Shown here: positions 32,500 to 44,649 of the stretch, one piece after another
Position numbering within the stretch: the stretch's first letter is position 1
Layout: each line of letters starts with the position of its first letter
NCBI GenBank assembly: GCA_014529385.2
Contig: CM043958.1
Coordinates: 85,049,525-85,113,524 of the forward strand
DNA from: Adiantum capillus-veneris
Lineage: Eukaryota; Streptophyta; Polypodiopsida; Polypodiales; Pteridaceae
DNA: 64,000 nt
Reading direction: 5' to 3'
Notes under the pieces: generated by a model
The model's database searches: none
What the model was told of the DNA's origin: nothing
What the model saw: the letters and a program-made list of their open reading frames with translations, nothing else
Made by a program: the position numbers and the translations under genes

Positions 32500-33410
32500 A
32501 AGCTTTGCAGAAAGCTTCAAACTTCTCACAAAACAATGCCTTTGTGAAAAGATCTGCAAGTTTATCCTGCATTGGCACATAAGCCAAGCTTATCTATCCT
32601 CTTGAGAGCCTCTCCCTGACATAGTGATAATGCACCTCAATGTGCTTTGTGCGATCATGAAAAATTGGGTTTCTTGCAACTACCAATGCGCTCTGGTTGT
32701 TAATGTAGATAGTGTTGGTAGTGCCCTATCCAACACCCAAATCATCCATAAGGCATCTGAGCCATTCTCGGTCGTAGCTGTGAAGACTGCCATGTACTCA
32801 GCTTCACAACTGGAAGTGGCCATAGTAGGTTGCTTCTTGCTCAACCATGATGTACATTTAACAATAACATCCCAACCAAAATGAGTGACTGATGTACATC
32901 CCAACCAAAATGAGCTGCCAATGCACGGAAAACGCACAGTAATCATACAACAAGTGGGAGAAAAATTCTCTTCATAATCTATGCCTTTTTGTTGTGATAA
33001 CCTTTTGCAACAAGTCAAGCCTTATAGCGATCAATCTCACCATTCGGCTTGTGTTTCAACTTGTAAACCCACTTTGTACCAATGGCCTTTTTTCCAGGAG
33101 GCAAATCACATAAAGTCCATGTGTCATTTTCTATAAGTGCATCATATTCTAATTGCATGGCAGCCATCCAATTTGCAGAATTATGTGCTTCATCAAAAGA
33201 CAAAGGTTCCTCAACAGCCCTTTCCTCATCAAGTACGTCACGTACATCTGCATCAATAATAGGCAGATTTGTAACATTTTTTAAAAACCCCATAGGTTGT
33301 ACATTTGCCTCATTGGAATTTACATTCGAACTTCCACCACTGAAAAGTGGCAACAAAGTCTCATAAAGGCCCTGTGAGCTTACATTATTGTCTCTAGTAC
33401 ATAACAGCAA
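32500..33410 (-). pseudogene. Copia RT N-terminus fused to RNase H end
   Basis: The frame 33410-33015 carries WMAAMQLEYDALIENDTW, LPPGKKAIGTKWVYKLK and GEIDRYKA, the start of the copia RT (RVT_2). The next frame has QQKGIDYEENFSPT, then skips to SWLSKKQPTMATSSCEAEYM and TENGSDALWM of RNase H. The tail YVPMQDKLADLFTKAL lies at about 32530-32580. The YVDD core is deleted, so no polymerase can be made. A 33-bp phrase containing CATCCCAACCAAAATGAG is doubled at about 32866-32912. Confidence 0.88.
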
Positions 33411-34501
33411 GGGCTAAACAGAATCTTCCACAAACACAACATCTTGTGAGACCAAGATACGCTTTGTTTGCGGATGATACAACCTGTAACCTTTGCTTTC
33501 AGCACTCTGACCAACAAAAATACATTTGACAGCCTTATCATCCAATTTTCTGCGTTGTGTTTGTGGCACCAAAGCATATGCCAAACAGCCAAAAACACGT
33601 ATGTGCTCAATAGAAGGCTTTCTATCATGCCATTTTTCATATGGAATGATAGACTACAAAGATTTCGTAGGACACCTATTAAGTACATAAGTGGCACACA
33701 TGATGGCATCAAGCCAAAAGGAATGTGGAAAAACTTGACTTTTGATAGATGAAGCAAAATGCAGCAAATTTGACTTGGAATTGGACTTGCAAATTTGACT
33801 ACAAGTCCAAGTCTAGCAAATGTAGATATAGACAAAATATTCTTCTTGATCCCAAGTACATACAATGCATCAACAAGTGTGAAAGAACTGCCATTTGCAG
33901 CAATAAGCACAATATTTCCAACTCCTTGAACCGGATAAGAGGCATTGCTGGCACAAGTAATTGAATTTCCATGCAAGATAGACTCAAGAGAGGTAAAAAA
34001 ATCACGATGTGACATAATGTGCTTTGTAGCACCACTGTCAAAATACCAGACATGTGAATCAACTGACATGCATACATCATGGACAGTAGGACTATAGGTA
34101 CACTCTGCACTAAAAGCCCATTCTGCATCAACATCAACATCACAATCTCCTTTCACAAAAGACTCAACAATAGCTAAATTTGTAGTGGAACCAACATTAG
34201 TAGTGGAAGTAGCCTCTTTCTTCTTAGCCTCTTTGACCTTCAACTTAGGACACTGCTTGATCAAATGATCATTAGCTTTACAATAGTGGCAACGCATCTT
34301 CGTCTTGCTCTTCTCACCAAAATTCGCATACAAATTCCTTCCAGTAGAAGCATTAGGAACATGTGATTTACCAATCGCAGAAGAACCATGAGAAGTGGCT
34401 ACATTACTGTTACCACCTTTTCTTTGAGCAGAAATAAATGCATGTTGAATTGCATGCTGTCTAGTCCTGGTTTTCTTGGAAAGTGACTCTTGCAATATCA
34501 A
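33380..34501 (-). pseudogene. Copia zinc knuckle, protease and integrase tail
   Basis: CHYCKANDHLIKQC is a CX2CX4HX4C knuckle (about 34250-34295). WYFDSGATKHIMSH is the aspartic protease active site (about 34015-34060). LVDALYVLGIKKNILS is the conserved end of that domain. The sequence then jumps to the end of integrase (VFGC-like region near 33580, in a shifted frame) and lacks the DDE core. Confidence 0.85.
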
Positions 34502-34504
34502 TGG

Positions 34505-35115
34505 TCATAATGCATCAAACTTGACAACTTCAGGATTTCCTTGGGTCATAAGTCTCCAAGTACTAGTAAAAGTCTGGTAAGAATCTGGCAAAGCATCAAC
34601 AACAGTCTGCACAAGGGAACTATTTGAAATGACTTCACCTATAGAAATAAGTTTCTCATTGATATCCTTGACACCATCAAGGAAAGTGTCCATGTCATCT
34701 TCCTCATGTATAAGCTTCGACTCCAGCTCTTTATGCAGCAATGCAATTTTTGCCTCATTGCAACTTGCATAAAGACCAGCCAGAATATCCCAAGCCTGTT
34801 TTGCAAATTTTGTTGAATGATGTGAGGAGTAATAGTGCGTTTCACAAACAAGGCAATCAATGCATGAGCATGTGCATCCTTTACATCCCAACGAGCTTGC
34901 TCAGCCTATGAAAAACAGTTATGGTAGCAGCAATCCTAACACTAAAACCTACAACATCCTCAACATCGCCTACATCCTCAGAACTAGGACATACATCAAT
35001 GCCCTGCACAGTGTTCCAAATGCCGCATCATGTAAGCCCACATAGGGTAATTGTCCCTATCCAATATTTCCTCACCCGCAAACATCTTGAACACATCTGT
35101 GTTGTTGTCAGCCAT
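34505..35115 (-). pseudogene. Copia Gag
   Basis: The likely start is the ATG at 35115 (MADNNTDVFKMFAGEEILD). After a frame break the UBN2-type Gag domain continues from 34891: KFAKQAWDILAGLYASCNEA, EEDDMDTFLDGVKDINEKLI and LPDSYQTFTSTW. Gag packages element RNA into particles. At least one frameshift lies near 34900-35000. Confidence 0.82.
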
Positions 35116-35390
35116 GGCGAATGATGCACCTGATGTGAAAACTGCCCAAAAAGAGGAGAAATAAAGCAGGAACAACATGTGCTATATAGCATAAACCGTA
35201 GAAGACTTTAAGGGACTTGTTACGCAAAAAAGGCAATGACAGAAACAGAGGCCAAAATGAGCCCAAATCAAAAATCTTAGCAAACCAAGCTCTTTGAATT
35301 GTAAATTTGTCGACCTGCAAAAGCTCACAAAAATTGGAGAAAGCGAGTTGGCATGTGTTAGAGCTGCTGGTAACTAAGCTCAGGAGGATG

Positions 35391-35405
35391 CAACCTGCTC
35401 TGATA
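35391..35405 (-). promoter_or_regulatory. PBS of the copia element
   Basis: On the minus strand TATCAGAGCAGGTTG lies six bases after the 5' LTR end, matching the initiator tRNA-Met site apart from its first bases. Confidence 0.65.
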
Positions 35406-35411
35406 AAAGAG

Positions 35412-35530
35412 TGTATTACTTAGTGTGCAACGAAAAGATAAGATAGCCCTAGAGTGATGGGCGTATATACAATGCACGGGGGAAAAAACCTCCTAGTGAG
35501 GGAAAAAATGCCCTGGCAGTCCTAAGTGCC
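35412..35530 (-). repeat. 5' LTR of the copia element, truncated
   Basis: Shares its first ~118 bp (plus-strand order) with 32243-32360, then diverges after CCTAAGTG. The far end of the LTR is missing or replaced. Confidence 0.75.
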
Positions 35531-35859
35531 TTATAAGAGATATCGTCAGAATCCTACATTCATCTTGCTCTTCATGGAGATCAAGGTATGTGGTCCATTG
35601 ATGAATCCAGCTATTCATAGCTAGTTCTTTTTCCTCTCTCAAGAAATGATTAGTCTGTGTACAAAATTATGGTAGTCGGTCATGTCACAAATGTGATGAT
35701 GTGGCACTCCAATGAAAGAGGACCTTGTTAAAGCACTTGAAGGTGGCAAAATAAAGTCGAACAAGTTTGTAACCTCAAAATATGATGGCATGGCATATCT
35801 GCAAACATCTTGGAATTTGTGGTTAGGAAAATCTCAAAATTTTAGACAATTGTTTTTTT

Positions 35860-36192
35860 GGTGTCAACTTTTCATATCTGATGTTGTTTAGCCTTGGACC
35901 TTTAAATATGAGCCTTCGGGGCTTCCTCTGGGACTCTACAGTGTGCAAAATGTAGAGGAGGGTGCTTCTTGGATGTTTTACTTTGGGAATCATCAATAAA
36001 TAAAGAAATATCAAAAGGGGCGCTAGTCCTTGGGGCCAGTGCATTTGGAAGTCAAATTTTGTGTCGACTCTTCTCTCTATCTATTTCAAGTTCTGATGTT
36101 CCAATTTATCACGTGTGCTACTATTGATTTCTCACTTGGAGTGTCTAAGCCTATTACAATGGTATCTAAGCCAATTACAATGGTATCAGAGC
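35860..36192 (+). repeat. LTR end with perfect tRNA-iMet PBS
   Basis: TGGTATCAGAGC at 36181-36192 is a perfect PBS. The sequence before it (CCTTTAAATATG, GGGGCCAGTGCATT, ATTACA) has the same order of landmarks as 42330-42600, so both are diverged LTRs of one family. The left end is not determined. A short phrase, ATTACAATGGTATC, is doubled at the PBS. Confidence 0.55.
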
Positions 36193-39100
36193 TCATATGA
36201 TTCTTCTCTTGCAAAGAATCCAATCTGTTTTTTGCAACACACTATGGATTTTGACAGAGAATCCAATCAGGAAGAAGAAGAAGCTTTTCACAGAAATTTC
36301 TTTTGAAGAAGAATCTTCTACAGAAGTTGCTTCAGAGAAAGTGCTTTTTGGAAGGAGGTGCTTTTTTGGAAAAAAGGTCCTCTTTGGAAGAGAGGGCTTT
36401 TTAGAAGAAGAAACGGCAACAAAAAGGGGAGACTGAAGACTCAATAATTTGTTTTTGCCCTAAAAAGCCCAAATAACATGTTTTTTGACGCTCTTCTATC
36501 TCAGAGACCTCTTTAATATTCTTCAACGGATGAAAATTTACATATGTGTCAAAAATCAAAGTTGATTCTGTTGAGTAGGCCTACGTACTGTCATGAATGG
36601 ATTTTCAGTCCAACAATTGAAAAATTAGGGTTTTTTGCAGTAAATTGGGGTTTTTGCACAAAAAAAAAAAGGTTGTGACTTTAAGAAGAATTGGCATAAT
36701 CTCTTGGTTTTTGTGCATAGAAGAGTTACAATTGGCAAAGACTCTTTGACAAGGTACAAAATTTGGACACAATACATCTATTGATCTATGTAATAAATTC
36801 AAGCAGATTAGTACACAGAGGATCTAGAGTCTAGTTTTGCTTTATACAAGTTTCAAGTACAGTATAAGAAGGCAGCATACAAGCATCAACTCTACTTGCG
36901 GTTGAAGGAGAACAATTGGGTGCTACTCTAGTTTGAGAAAGTACAAAAGAGGAAGGGTAAGGAAAGGCTTTTCCCAAAGCTTAGTATGTGATGCTCTCAA
37001 AAGTATACACATTCATCAATTGAGCCATATTTTCCACAGCGACCACACAAGTGTTCAATCCTTGCATAGCCCCCTCGAGAGAATATACCTGAATTTTTGT
37101 CTCAACATTTGTATTCTTGAGAGCAAATATGCGGTGATCTTGGCTCTAAAGAGTACTCACAATCCACGTACAAAGAAAGTGCATAAACAAAATTTGAGTG
37201 TTACATGGCATTTCTTCACATCGTGCATTTGAATGAGAAAGATTCATGGTTGAACTCAATAAAAGACTTGAATTTTGACTCAAAAACAATCCTTTTTACA
37301 AATTTTTCTTCACGAGAAGTTGATTTTGCAATTTTTCCTTTTGTGAGCTTGTCAATACCATTTGTGGGTCATGTTTGCGATCTCTTATGGGCGATATTCT
37401 TGATGTCTGACATCAGATATGTCGAGATCCTTTGGATGACAAGTTTGCACGTAGTGTCGACAGTTGGTGGAGACACTTCCATACTCTAACAACATTTGTA
37501 TGCTTCTCCAAAATGTCACCTTGGAGAGTTACAACCTTGGCACATCCCATTTCAATCTTCATGGGCATGTTTCATGTCTCCTAGGTGGCTCCTCTACTCT
37601 TTCCTTTAGTGTTGATATTATGCTCTGTATTGGATATTGATTGCATAGTTGATTGATGGGTATATTCTTTTCATCACAAGTGAAAAGGACACTTTTGGCA
37701 AAGATTCAAGGAACCAAGTTGCAACAATGAGAATATATGTACTCTTTCAAGTCTGTATACAGCTTGGCATATTGTATTAGATTGTACCTACAAGTTTGAT
37801 CTTAGAAGATGCAAAGGATTGGCAGAAATGTGGTTTGATCTGAGGGAGTTTGCTCGAGTAGCTAGGTCCTATTGGACCCCAAAGGCTTCTTTGGCAACAT
37901 GATCCTCGGGTGACAACCATTCAGCCTATTCTTAGTTCTTCTGTCAATGGATAGCAAACTTGAATCTCAAAGAGCTCGAGACTCAAAGAGGATCACACCA
38001 TCAATAATCTTGAACTAGTAGTTTTTCTCTAGGTTGTCGCAGATTTCTTTCTAGTAGTACTTATTCTCTTTTCCCAGGATTGAGTGGGAAGAGGGCTTCC
38101 TATCTTGAGGGGAGCTCTCGGCTTTAGCTTTGGAGCTTTCAATGATAGCGTTTGCTCTATTTTGATGTGGGGCCGAGTAAGTTGTTACCTCATAGTGTAT
38201 TTTTGAGGATACTTCTCTTTCAGAGGGGGCTTCTAGATTATTATCTTCAGTCAAATATTGGTGCTCCATTCATTGGAGTACCATGCACTATGTCTTCTAG
38301 TCCTTGGTTTCCTGGCCCTCTTCTTGAGACTTTAAATGGTGTGCTTTAGCTCACAGTGTAGTTAGTATCTTGGCGGATGTTTCATTTAGCCACATCGATG
38401 GTTGCTTCATCTTTTGGATTTTTGGTGTGATGGTTACTCTTCCCAATGAAATTGAGCAGTAGTTCCTATGTTTTGTCTCCCAAATTAGGAAACACATGCT
38501 TCCCTTATCCTTAGACTATCATGTTGTTTTGTATAGGTAGATAGTGGTTCTTCTTGGACTAGAAACTAGTAACACTTAGCCATGGCATTCTTTAAAGTGG
38601 GGAGATGTTTTTCTTAATTCTCCGAGATTTGCTTCCAGGTTCCACAGGTATGCTTTCCTTTGGATTCACCTACCTCATGTGATCTAGCTACATAGGTATA
38701 GATTGTTGGAGAGTAATGGTAGCTATCTATGGTCCGAATATTCTCCCTTTAGAAGGGGATTGGGAGTCAACTTGGGAGTCAATTTTTGAGACTACTTTCT
38801 CTGAGTTATAGTGGTATCATATGTAGTGGACAAGATTGATTGTCTATTTGGTGGCTTTCAATCACCATGTTTCTCTTGAAAATCTTGGGTATAGGGTCTC
38901 TTGATCACGTCATATTAGCTATAGTCTCAATTGATGAGTGTTCCTCTGCGTTGGAGGTATGTTCTTGATTCACTTTGAGGGTGGGGTGATATTCTCTTGG
39001 GATGTGTTCTAGAGAGATGAAGATTAGTAGCGGTTTTCACTCTCAATCCCAATGAAGTTACTTTGAAAAAAAATGCAGTTCATCATACTATATGGTGTTT

Positions 39101-40160
39101 TGTGTAGTTCCTTGGTTCTTCATCATTGGACACTTGATTTCTTCGTAGCCTTGGTTGTCCTCATTCTTTGGACCTCCCATAGTAGGTTGGAGATTGTGCT
39201 ATGTGATCAGAGGTGCACGTTTCCAACTCTTTCCTTGAATGTGGAGCATTTGAGAGTTGGGAAATGATCTGGATATCAATAGTTTATGTCTTTACCCTCA
39301 GTTTTAATTCATTCTTTTAGAGCGATCTGTAGCAATACCTTCTACATATGTTGGTTGTGTGACTTTTGAGTCGGATGAGTCGGATGAGTCGGGGAGATTC
39401 TTGTTAGATTTGGATTTACTTTCAGTGAACAACGTTTTACTTCCCGAACATCTTTTGGGGGTAGCAATGGGATTGTATACTACAAGATACTTTTCTACAG
39501 TAGAGATTTGGTGAAAATATCATTATCCACAAAACCCTTTCGTTATAGATGCAGATTGCTCACTCTAGCTTCTTGGTCCATCTTTTGTTCCAGAAGCTAG
39601 GGGGTTTTGGAGTTATAGAATCTCTATGGATTCATCAAGTCGATCCCAATTCCTCCGAGGGATAGGTGTTAGGGAGTGAGGGCTATTTTGTGGTTGTGTT
39701 TGGCTATAATGAGGTTGTTTTCTCATGTCGCAATGTGTTGAGCCATGTTTAGCTCAGGGTTTTGGCTTTGTTCCATGGCTATCAGGCTCCTATATGCTGG
39801 GAGTATTTTCCCTAGCCTTGCTTGGTTTTTTCCCTACCAGCACCTTTGGGGCTATATATGTAGATTGTGGTGGAGGGGCCTAAATCCTTGAAGAAGTCAA
39901 AGACCCAAACTCAAGTAAATATCTTAATGAACGAGGCTATATGGACAAGCTTGGATATTTTGCTTGCAACCGCTGTCGGGGGATATATGTTCGAAACTTG
40001 AGCCAGGTCAGCACCGGGCTGCTGGCTGTGGAAAAATTGAGAGCAAAAATTTGCCGCACCGCACAATACAACAGCTTTTAATCACTCGGTAATGCTAACG
40101 ACGCACAAAACTTGCTCAAAATTTGATAACACCGACGAAATTGATGCACAGTTATGAAGA
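36193..40160. other. Unassigned 4 kb downstream of a PBS
   Basis: If the PBS at 36181 and the LTR-like block near 42300 belong together, this is retrotransposon interior. I see a Glu/Lys-rich coding-like patch at 36240-36430 but no protease, RT, RNase H or integrase motif. All frames are broken. It may be strongly decayed or non-autonomous. Confidence 0.35.
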
Positions 40161-40245
40161 AGTGTCGTTAACGACACTGTTAAATGAAATTAATGAATTT
40201 AGGAGCTTAAACTCCCCTTACAGAATACTCCGGGCCGTTAACGGC
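40161..40245. repeat. Two perfect palindromes sharing a CGTTAACG core
   Basis: AGTGTCGTTAACGACACT (18 bp, 40161-40178) and GCCGTTAACGGC (12 bp, 40234-40245) are perfect palindromes 73 bp apart (start to start) with the same eight-base centre. Confidence 0.85.
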
Positions 40246-40434
40246 TCCGCAATTCATAAAAAGGAGGTAATTAAATTAATTTGACTGCTGATGAGGTAAG
40301 TCTTATTGTATTGATTCCATCTGATTGATTGGTCTGCAATCACTTCTTCAACAAGCTCGATGGCCTCCCTTGCTCTTCTCTCTTCGAACAACTCTCCCCT
40401 TCTCTTTGTTGCTTTTGCTTCTCTTTAGCTCGAG

Positions 40435-40438
<4 letters not shown>

Positions 40439-40490
<52 letters not shown>
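40439..40490. repeat. (GA)n microsatellite
   Basis: About 26 GA units inside a CT/AG-rich region. Confidence 0.95.
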
Positions 40491-40493
<3 letters not shown>

Positions 40494-40494
<1 letters not shown>

Positions 40495-40617
40495 TGCTTG
40501 GCTTGAAGATCAAGGAGAGCTCGCCTTCCCTTGCTTGGATTGGAGATCAAGGAGAGCTCGCCTTCCTCTTGCTTGGATTGGAGATCAAGGAGAGCTCGCC
40601 TTCCTCTTGCTTGGTCG
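40494..40617. repeat. 38-bp minisatellite
   Basis: Units start TTGCTTGG at 40494, 40531, 40569 and 40607 (periods 37, 38, 38) and contain GAGATCAAGGAGAGCTCGCC. The period is not a multiple of three, so overlapping ORFs here gain no support from it. Confidence 0.9.
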
Positions 40618-41119
40618 TTTGCTTCTCTACTTACCCCTTCGTTTCCTTCTCTTGCTCCCCCCTTGAGCCCTTGCTTTCTATGCTCAAGCTCGAGAGGGAG
40701 AGAGAAAGCCCTCCTTCGTCTTGCTCGTTGCCTTGCTTGGCCTCCTCCTCGTTGCTTTGCTTGGCCTCGTTCAAGCTCGCATGCAATAGCCTTCCTTTGT
40801 TATTCTTGCCCACCCTCATGCAAAAAAAAACACCTATTAATAGCCTTTTTGCCTCCCTTAGCAACGACGGCGCCGTCGTTGCTTGGGAGCGCAAAAACGG
40901 GCCCTTGATGACGTGGCAGACAGATTCTGGAGCAGCGCAAAAATCCACGAAAATAGCATTGAAACAGAGCGTCATGGCGAGATTGTGAGATTTCGTCTCC
41001 TGGCCACTGCCGTTCGAGCAACCCTACGGCCTGCGCATCTCTCTTTCTCCCTCACGCTGCCTGCTCGTCGCCATGGCCTTCCTTGTTTTCCTTTTGTTCA
41101 CATTCAATCAATAAAACCT
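40618..41119. other. CT-rich to mixed spacer
   Basis: The ORFs on both strands (for example 40329-40988) are serine/leucine-rich translations of CT-rich DNA. No family features. Confidence 0.4.
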
Positions 41120-41330
41120 TTTTATTTTATCAAGTGGGCGGCCTTTGGCTTAGTGGGCGGCCATTCTCCTTAATTTGGGTGGGCGGCCCTTAAGGGCACC
41201 CCATTTAGCAAATCGATTGGGCGGCCTAAGCACTTTGTAAAGGCACCACACTTGGGCATACATGCCGGCCATAGCCCTTATAAGGGTACCACATTTGGCA
41301 TACATGCCGGCTAATCAACACACTCCATTA
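41120..41330. repeat. GGGCGGCC cluster and short repeats
   Basis: GTGGGCGGCC or TGGGCGGCC occurs four times between 41137 and 41228. CATACATGCCGGC occurs at 41258 and 41300. This looks like decayed tandem repeats. Confidence 0.6.
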
Positions 41331-42299
41331 GACGACATTTCGAACAATGAGCTCATCAAGAGCTTTTTGTGCTTTCGTAGCGGCACCACATTAAGTATGC
41401 TTATCAAGCAAGGCATGCTTTCGTAAAGGCACAACTTTTGGCGTAAACATTCAACCAATATTTTGCAAGGCACAACAAATTTCTCCAGTAGCCGATGTTG
41501 AGCAATCCCATCATGAGTCTCGTTGTCCGTATCGAGGTCTTGAACAGCAAGAGACAACCCTTTAAAAAAAAATCCCACTCAAGCACTTATTGTGCGCTCT
41601 GAAGTGCATCACATCCGGCATACATCTCAACCAAAGCACTCCTACCTCGAGCACTTTTTCTACTGCATTTGAAACCCTGGTTGTAACTAAAAACTCCAAA
41701 ATGGCACACCAACTGAGCGGACCGGATTGGTACAGAACCGGCCCCCAGTGAATCTTTAACAGCCAATATCTTGGCAACCGTAAATCCGATCACTGATATG
41801 AAAAGACTGACGCGCTCCACAAAGTGAGCACTTCAAGCCCGTGCATTCATTTCATCTCTGTCACCTCAACTGTAGTTGCCCAATGCGGTACGGATCTGCA
41901 ATCAACTTAAACTTCAAACTGCCATAACTTTTTTACCGTAACTCCAATCGACGAGCCGTAAAGACAGGCCGGTAGAGCACTTCAAGCACTGCAGTTTTAC
42001 ATCATAATCTTCTATATGTGCTCACATCAAGCATAATCATTTATGGCATCATTAAGGCATATGTTTTGGCTCTTTCAGCCGCATTTGACATACATTCAGC
42101 ATTGAACTTGGCCTGCTACCAGACCCTAATCACTGTTCATTAATCCTGTAAGCTTCAAACAAACTTGATGTGCATTTTCTTGACATCTTTCTTAGCATGG
42201 GAGTGGAGCTGCACGACACCGCATGGATTTTTGTGATCTTCACTAACTAGTTTTGGATGTTAGATTTTAGCCTATGAGCTTTTGGATGTGTTTTCTTTT
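41331..42299. other. Spacer, no gene seen
   Basis: Mixed-composition sequence without recognised features; short minus-strand ORFs only. Confidence 0.4.
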
Positions 42300-42740
42300 T
42301 ATAGTAGATTCTTTTGGGCTCCAAGGGCCTTTAAATATGTTGTATAGGGACTCTCTCTAGCATTCTACCTTGTGGAGAGGTAGAGCACATCCCCACAGCT
42401 TGTACCTTCTTGAAACAATACAAAGAACTATCGAAAGGAACGCCAGGGTTTTGGGCCAATGCAGTCTAGAAGTGGAACTCCGCCACTCCATTTCTCTCGC
42501 ATGGATTCTCTCTCTCTCTTTCTCTTCAATTGTTTTAAAGTGCTAAAATTCTATTCTAGTCTTTTCTTTTCAGTTGGCACTTGGTGCCATCCCATTACAA
42601 TGTCTTGGGTATCATTAATCTAGAGATGCATAGTAGAGCATTTCTTATCGAGCTATCATCCAAGGTCTTTTTCCACGCAATGACCCTTGTAAAATTTTGC
42701 TACAATCCACCTTCTTATCAGTGGTATGTGAGAAGCTAGA
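42300..42740 (+). repeat. LTR-like block with weak PBS
   Basis: Landmarks (GGGCCTTTAAATATG, GGGCCAATGCA, GAAGTGGAA) parallel the LTR ending at 36180. TTCTTATCA followed by TGGTATGTGAGAAGCTAG at 42722 resembles an LTR end plus a mutated tRNA-iMet PBS. Borders are uncertain. Confidence 0.4.
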
Positions 42741-44355
42741 TCAGCATGCCACCCTGCTCTGAAGAGGAAATAAAGAGCCACCACTTATGGTGAATACTCA
42801 AGTTTTGGATTCCCAGCACAAAAATCTAGGTGAGAGGAAGTTCATTGATTGGGCCATATGCAACTTTGAACAAGCACATTCTGATTTCTTTTTTTGAGTC
42901 CTAGATTAGTAGCACATCAAATGGTAGAGCAATATGATACTACAAGAGGAGTGAGTCAGAGAATAGCTAAGGTTGAGGTGTGGTTGGTTGTGGAAAAACT
43001 ATATGGATGGATGCAGTCTGGAATTGGACAAGAGAGTAGGGTTGGGTAGTGCCATGATGGAAGCAACGTGCAAGGCAGCCATATCTTTGAGGAGATTAAA
43101 ATAAGCATATGGAGGAGTGGTGCAAAGGAGGAAATCTCATGATAGAGACGGATTTTTCTACCTTGGGGCTTCAAAGATAAAAGGGGATCCTTGTTTCACG
43201 GGTTGGACAAGGGTTTCCAACAAGGTAAGAGCGAGTAGATAGTTGGTTGTGTGGTATTACAAGGTCTTTTAAGTGGATGAGGCAATTGTCTTGTTGTTAG
43301 ACACTCTAGTTGGTGAGCTAGAGCTGGGGGCTCCCATGTGCTTAAGAGTTTCTTCACAGGTGGTGAGTGGTGTCGTGTAGCTAGAGATTGTGTCTTGAGT
43401 AGCTCAATGGTATTCGGCTAGAGAGGGTGTAGTAGAAAATGGTACGTAACTCGGCCTCTATTTTTCTTTTAAATACTGTAGTGTTTTTTAACTCCTTTAG
43501 GAATTCAAGCTAGTGCACACAAGATTTAGTTAGGGCTAAAAGAGCCTTGCAATCAAATGGCTAGTTTCAAGCTAACACTAGCATGGCTAGTACTAGCTTG
43601 ATATGGCTAGTTCCAAGCCATATTAAATAGCAATGCAATAAGAATAGCAAACCATGTATATGGAAGATAAGGGTTGTTTCTTCTATTGATCATTCTAAGG
43701 TGTAGGAGTTACAGGTACAACATAAATAATTAGCTTATACAAAGTCCAGGTAGGATACAATGTGACACTTTTAAAAACTGTAGTAGGTATAAGCACAAAT
43801 AGCAATTAACTTGCTTACACACAATGCATTTAGGATACAAAGTGATGTCACTATTTTGCACTCCTCATGATGCAAAAGATTTTAGATAAGATAGAATTAT
43901 TAAAGAGGCTCCCCCTCTGGTAAGATAACAGGTCCCTTATTACATCCAGTATGCTCTACAAAGTTGCGGTCAAAGTAGAGATGGTTGGGTGGATATAAAA
44001 GCAAAACATACAATAAATGAGATTGCAGAAACTCCCATACCAACCTCACCACATTGTCACTATCTTTCCTTACATTTTTCGATTTCAAGTATGTTAGGTC
44101 TTACAAAAGTTTAAATCTACATTTGGTCCTATACATTCATGAGGGTCGAATGTAAATTTTTTGCATACTACAAGTTTCTACGCAAGTTGGGGTGGTGTGA
44201 ATGCACATGATTGCTAATAAAGGTAGTCGAAGTCGATTTTCACATACGATATGTAGGTGTTAAAAAATTGTTGTGGGAAATAATAACAAAAGAGAATTAG
44301 TCATACAAGCCATCCTTTTGTCAATCACATAGACCTAGAGAAGAACTTAAGACCT
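42741..44355. other. Spacer, no gene recognised
   Basis: Broken frames only. AGCTAGT(T/A)CAAGC-type phrases recur at 43500-43620. Confidence 0.4.
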
Positions 44356-44451
44356 GTCCAAGAGTTGTCCTTGCTTTAAAAGCCTAACTAGTTTGATGGG
44401 AGTGTCCAAGAGTTGTCCTTGCTTTAAAAGCCTAACTAGTTTGATGGGAGT
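44356..44451. repeat. 48-bp perfect tandem duplication
   Basis: TGTCCAAGAGTTGTCCTTGC starts at 44356 and 44404. The units look identical, hence recent. Confidence 0.93.
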
Positions 44452-44649
44452 TTCCTTTGGAGATGCCCTTTAGATTGAGTTGCATGTGGAAAAAGGTTTT
44501 TGAGATGGAGAGGTTGGATATTGGATTTCAAAAGGCAATGAGATTATATAAACAGGCTGCCAAATCTAGGATATCAAGTTCTTTTGTAGTCATGAAAGAG
44601 GTTTCCAAATTCACATATAAAAAATGGTGGTTGAGTATTAATAGCTCAT

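Larger units (their letters stand above)
32243..35530 (-). mobile_element. Ty1/copia element, internally deleted
   Basis: The minus-strand order is LTR (35412-35530), PBS, Gag, zinc knuckle, protease, integrase tail, RT start, RNase H, PPT-like CAGGGGGAC, LTR (32243-32396). Domain order places it in copia. The integrase core and the RT catalytic core are missing and frames are broken. It is related to the fragment at 50030-51470. Confidence 0.88.

Noticed and set aside
40325-40988. ORFs of 113-219 codons around 40.3-41.0 kb
   Set aside because: They are low-complexity translations of (GA)n, a 38-bp minisatellite (not a multiple of three) and CT-rich DNA.
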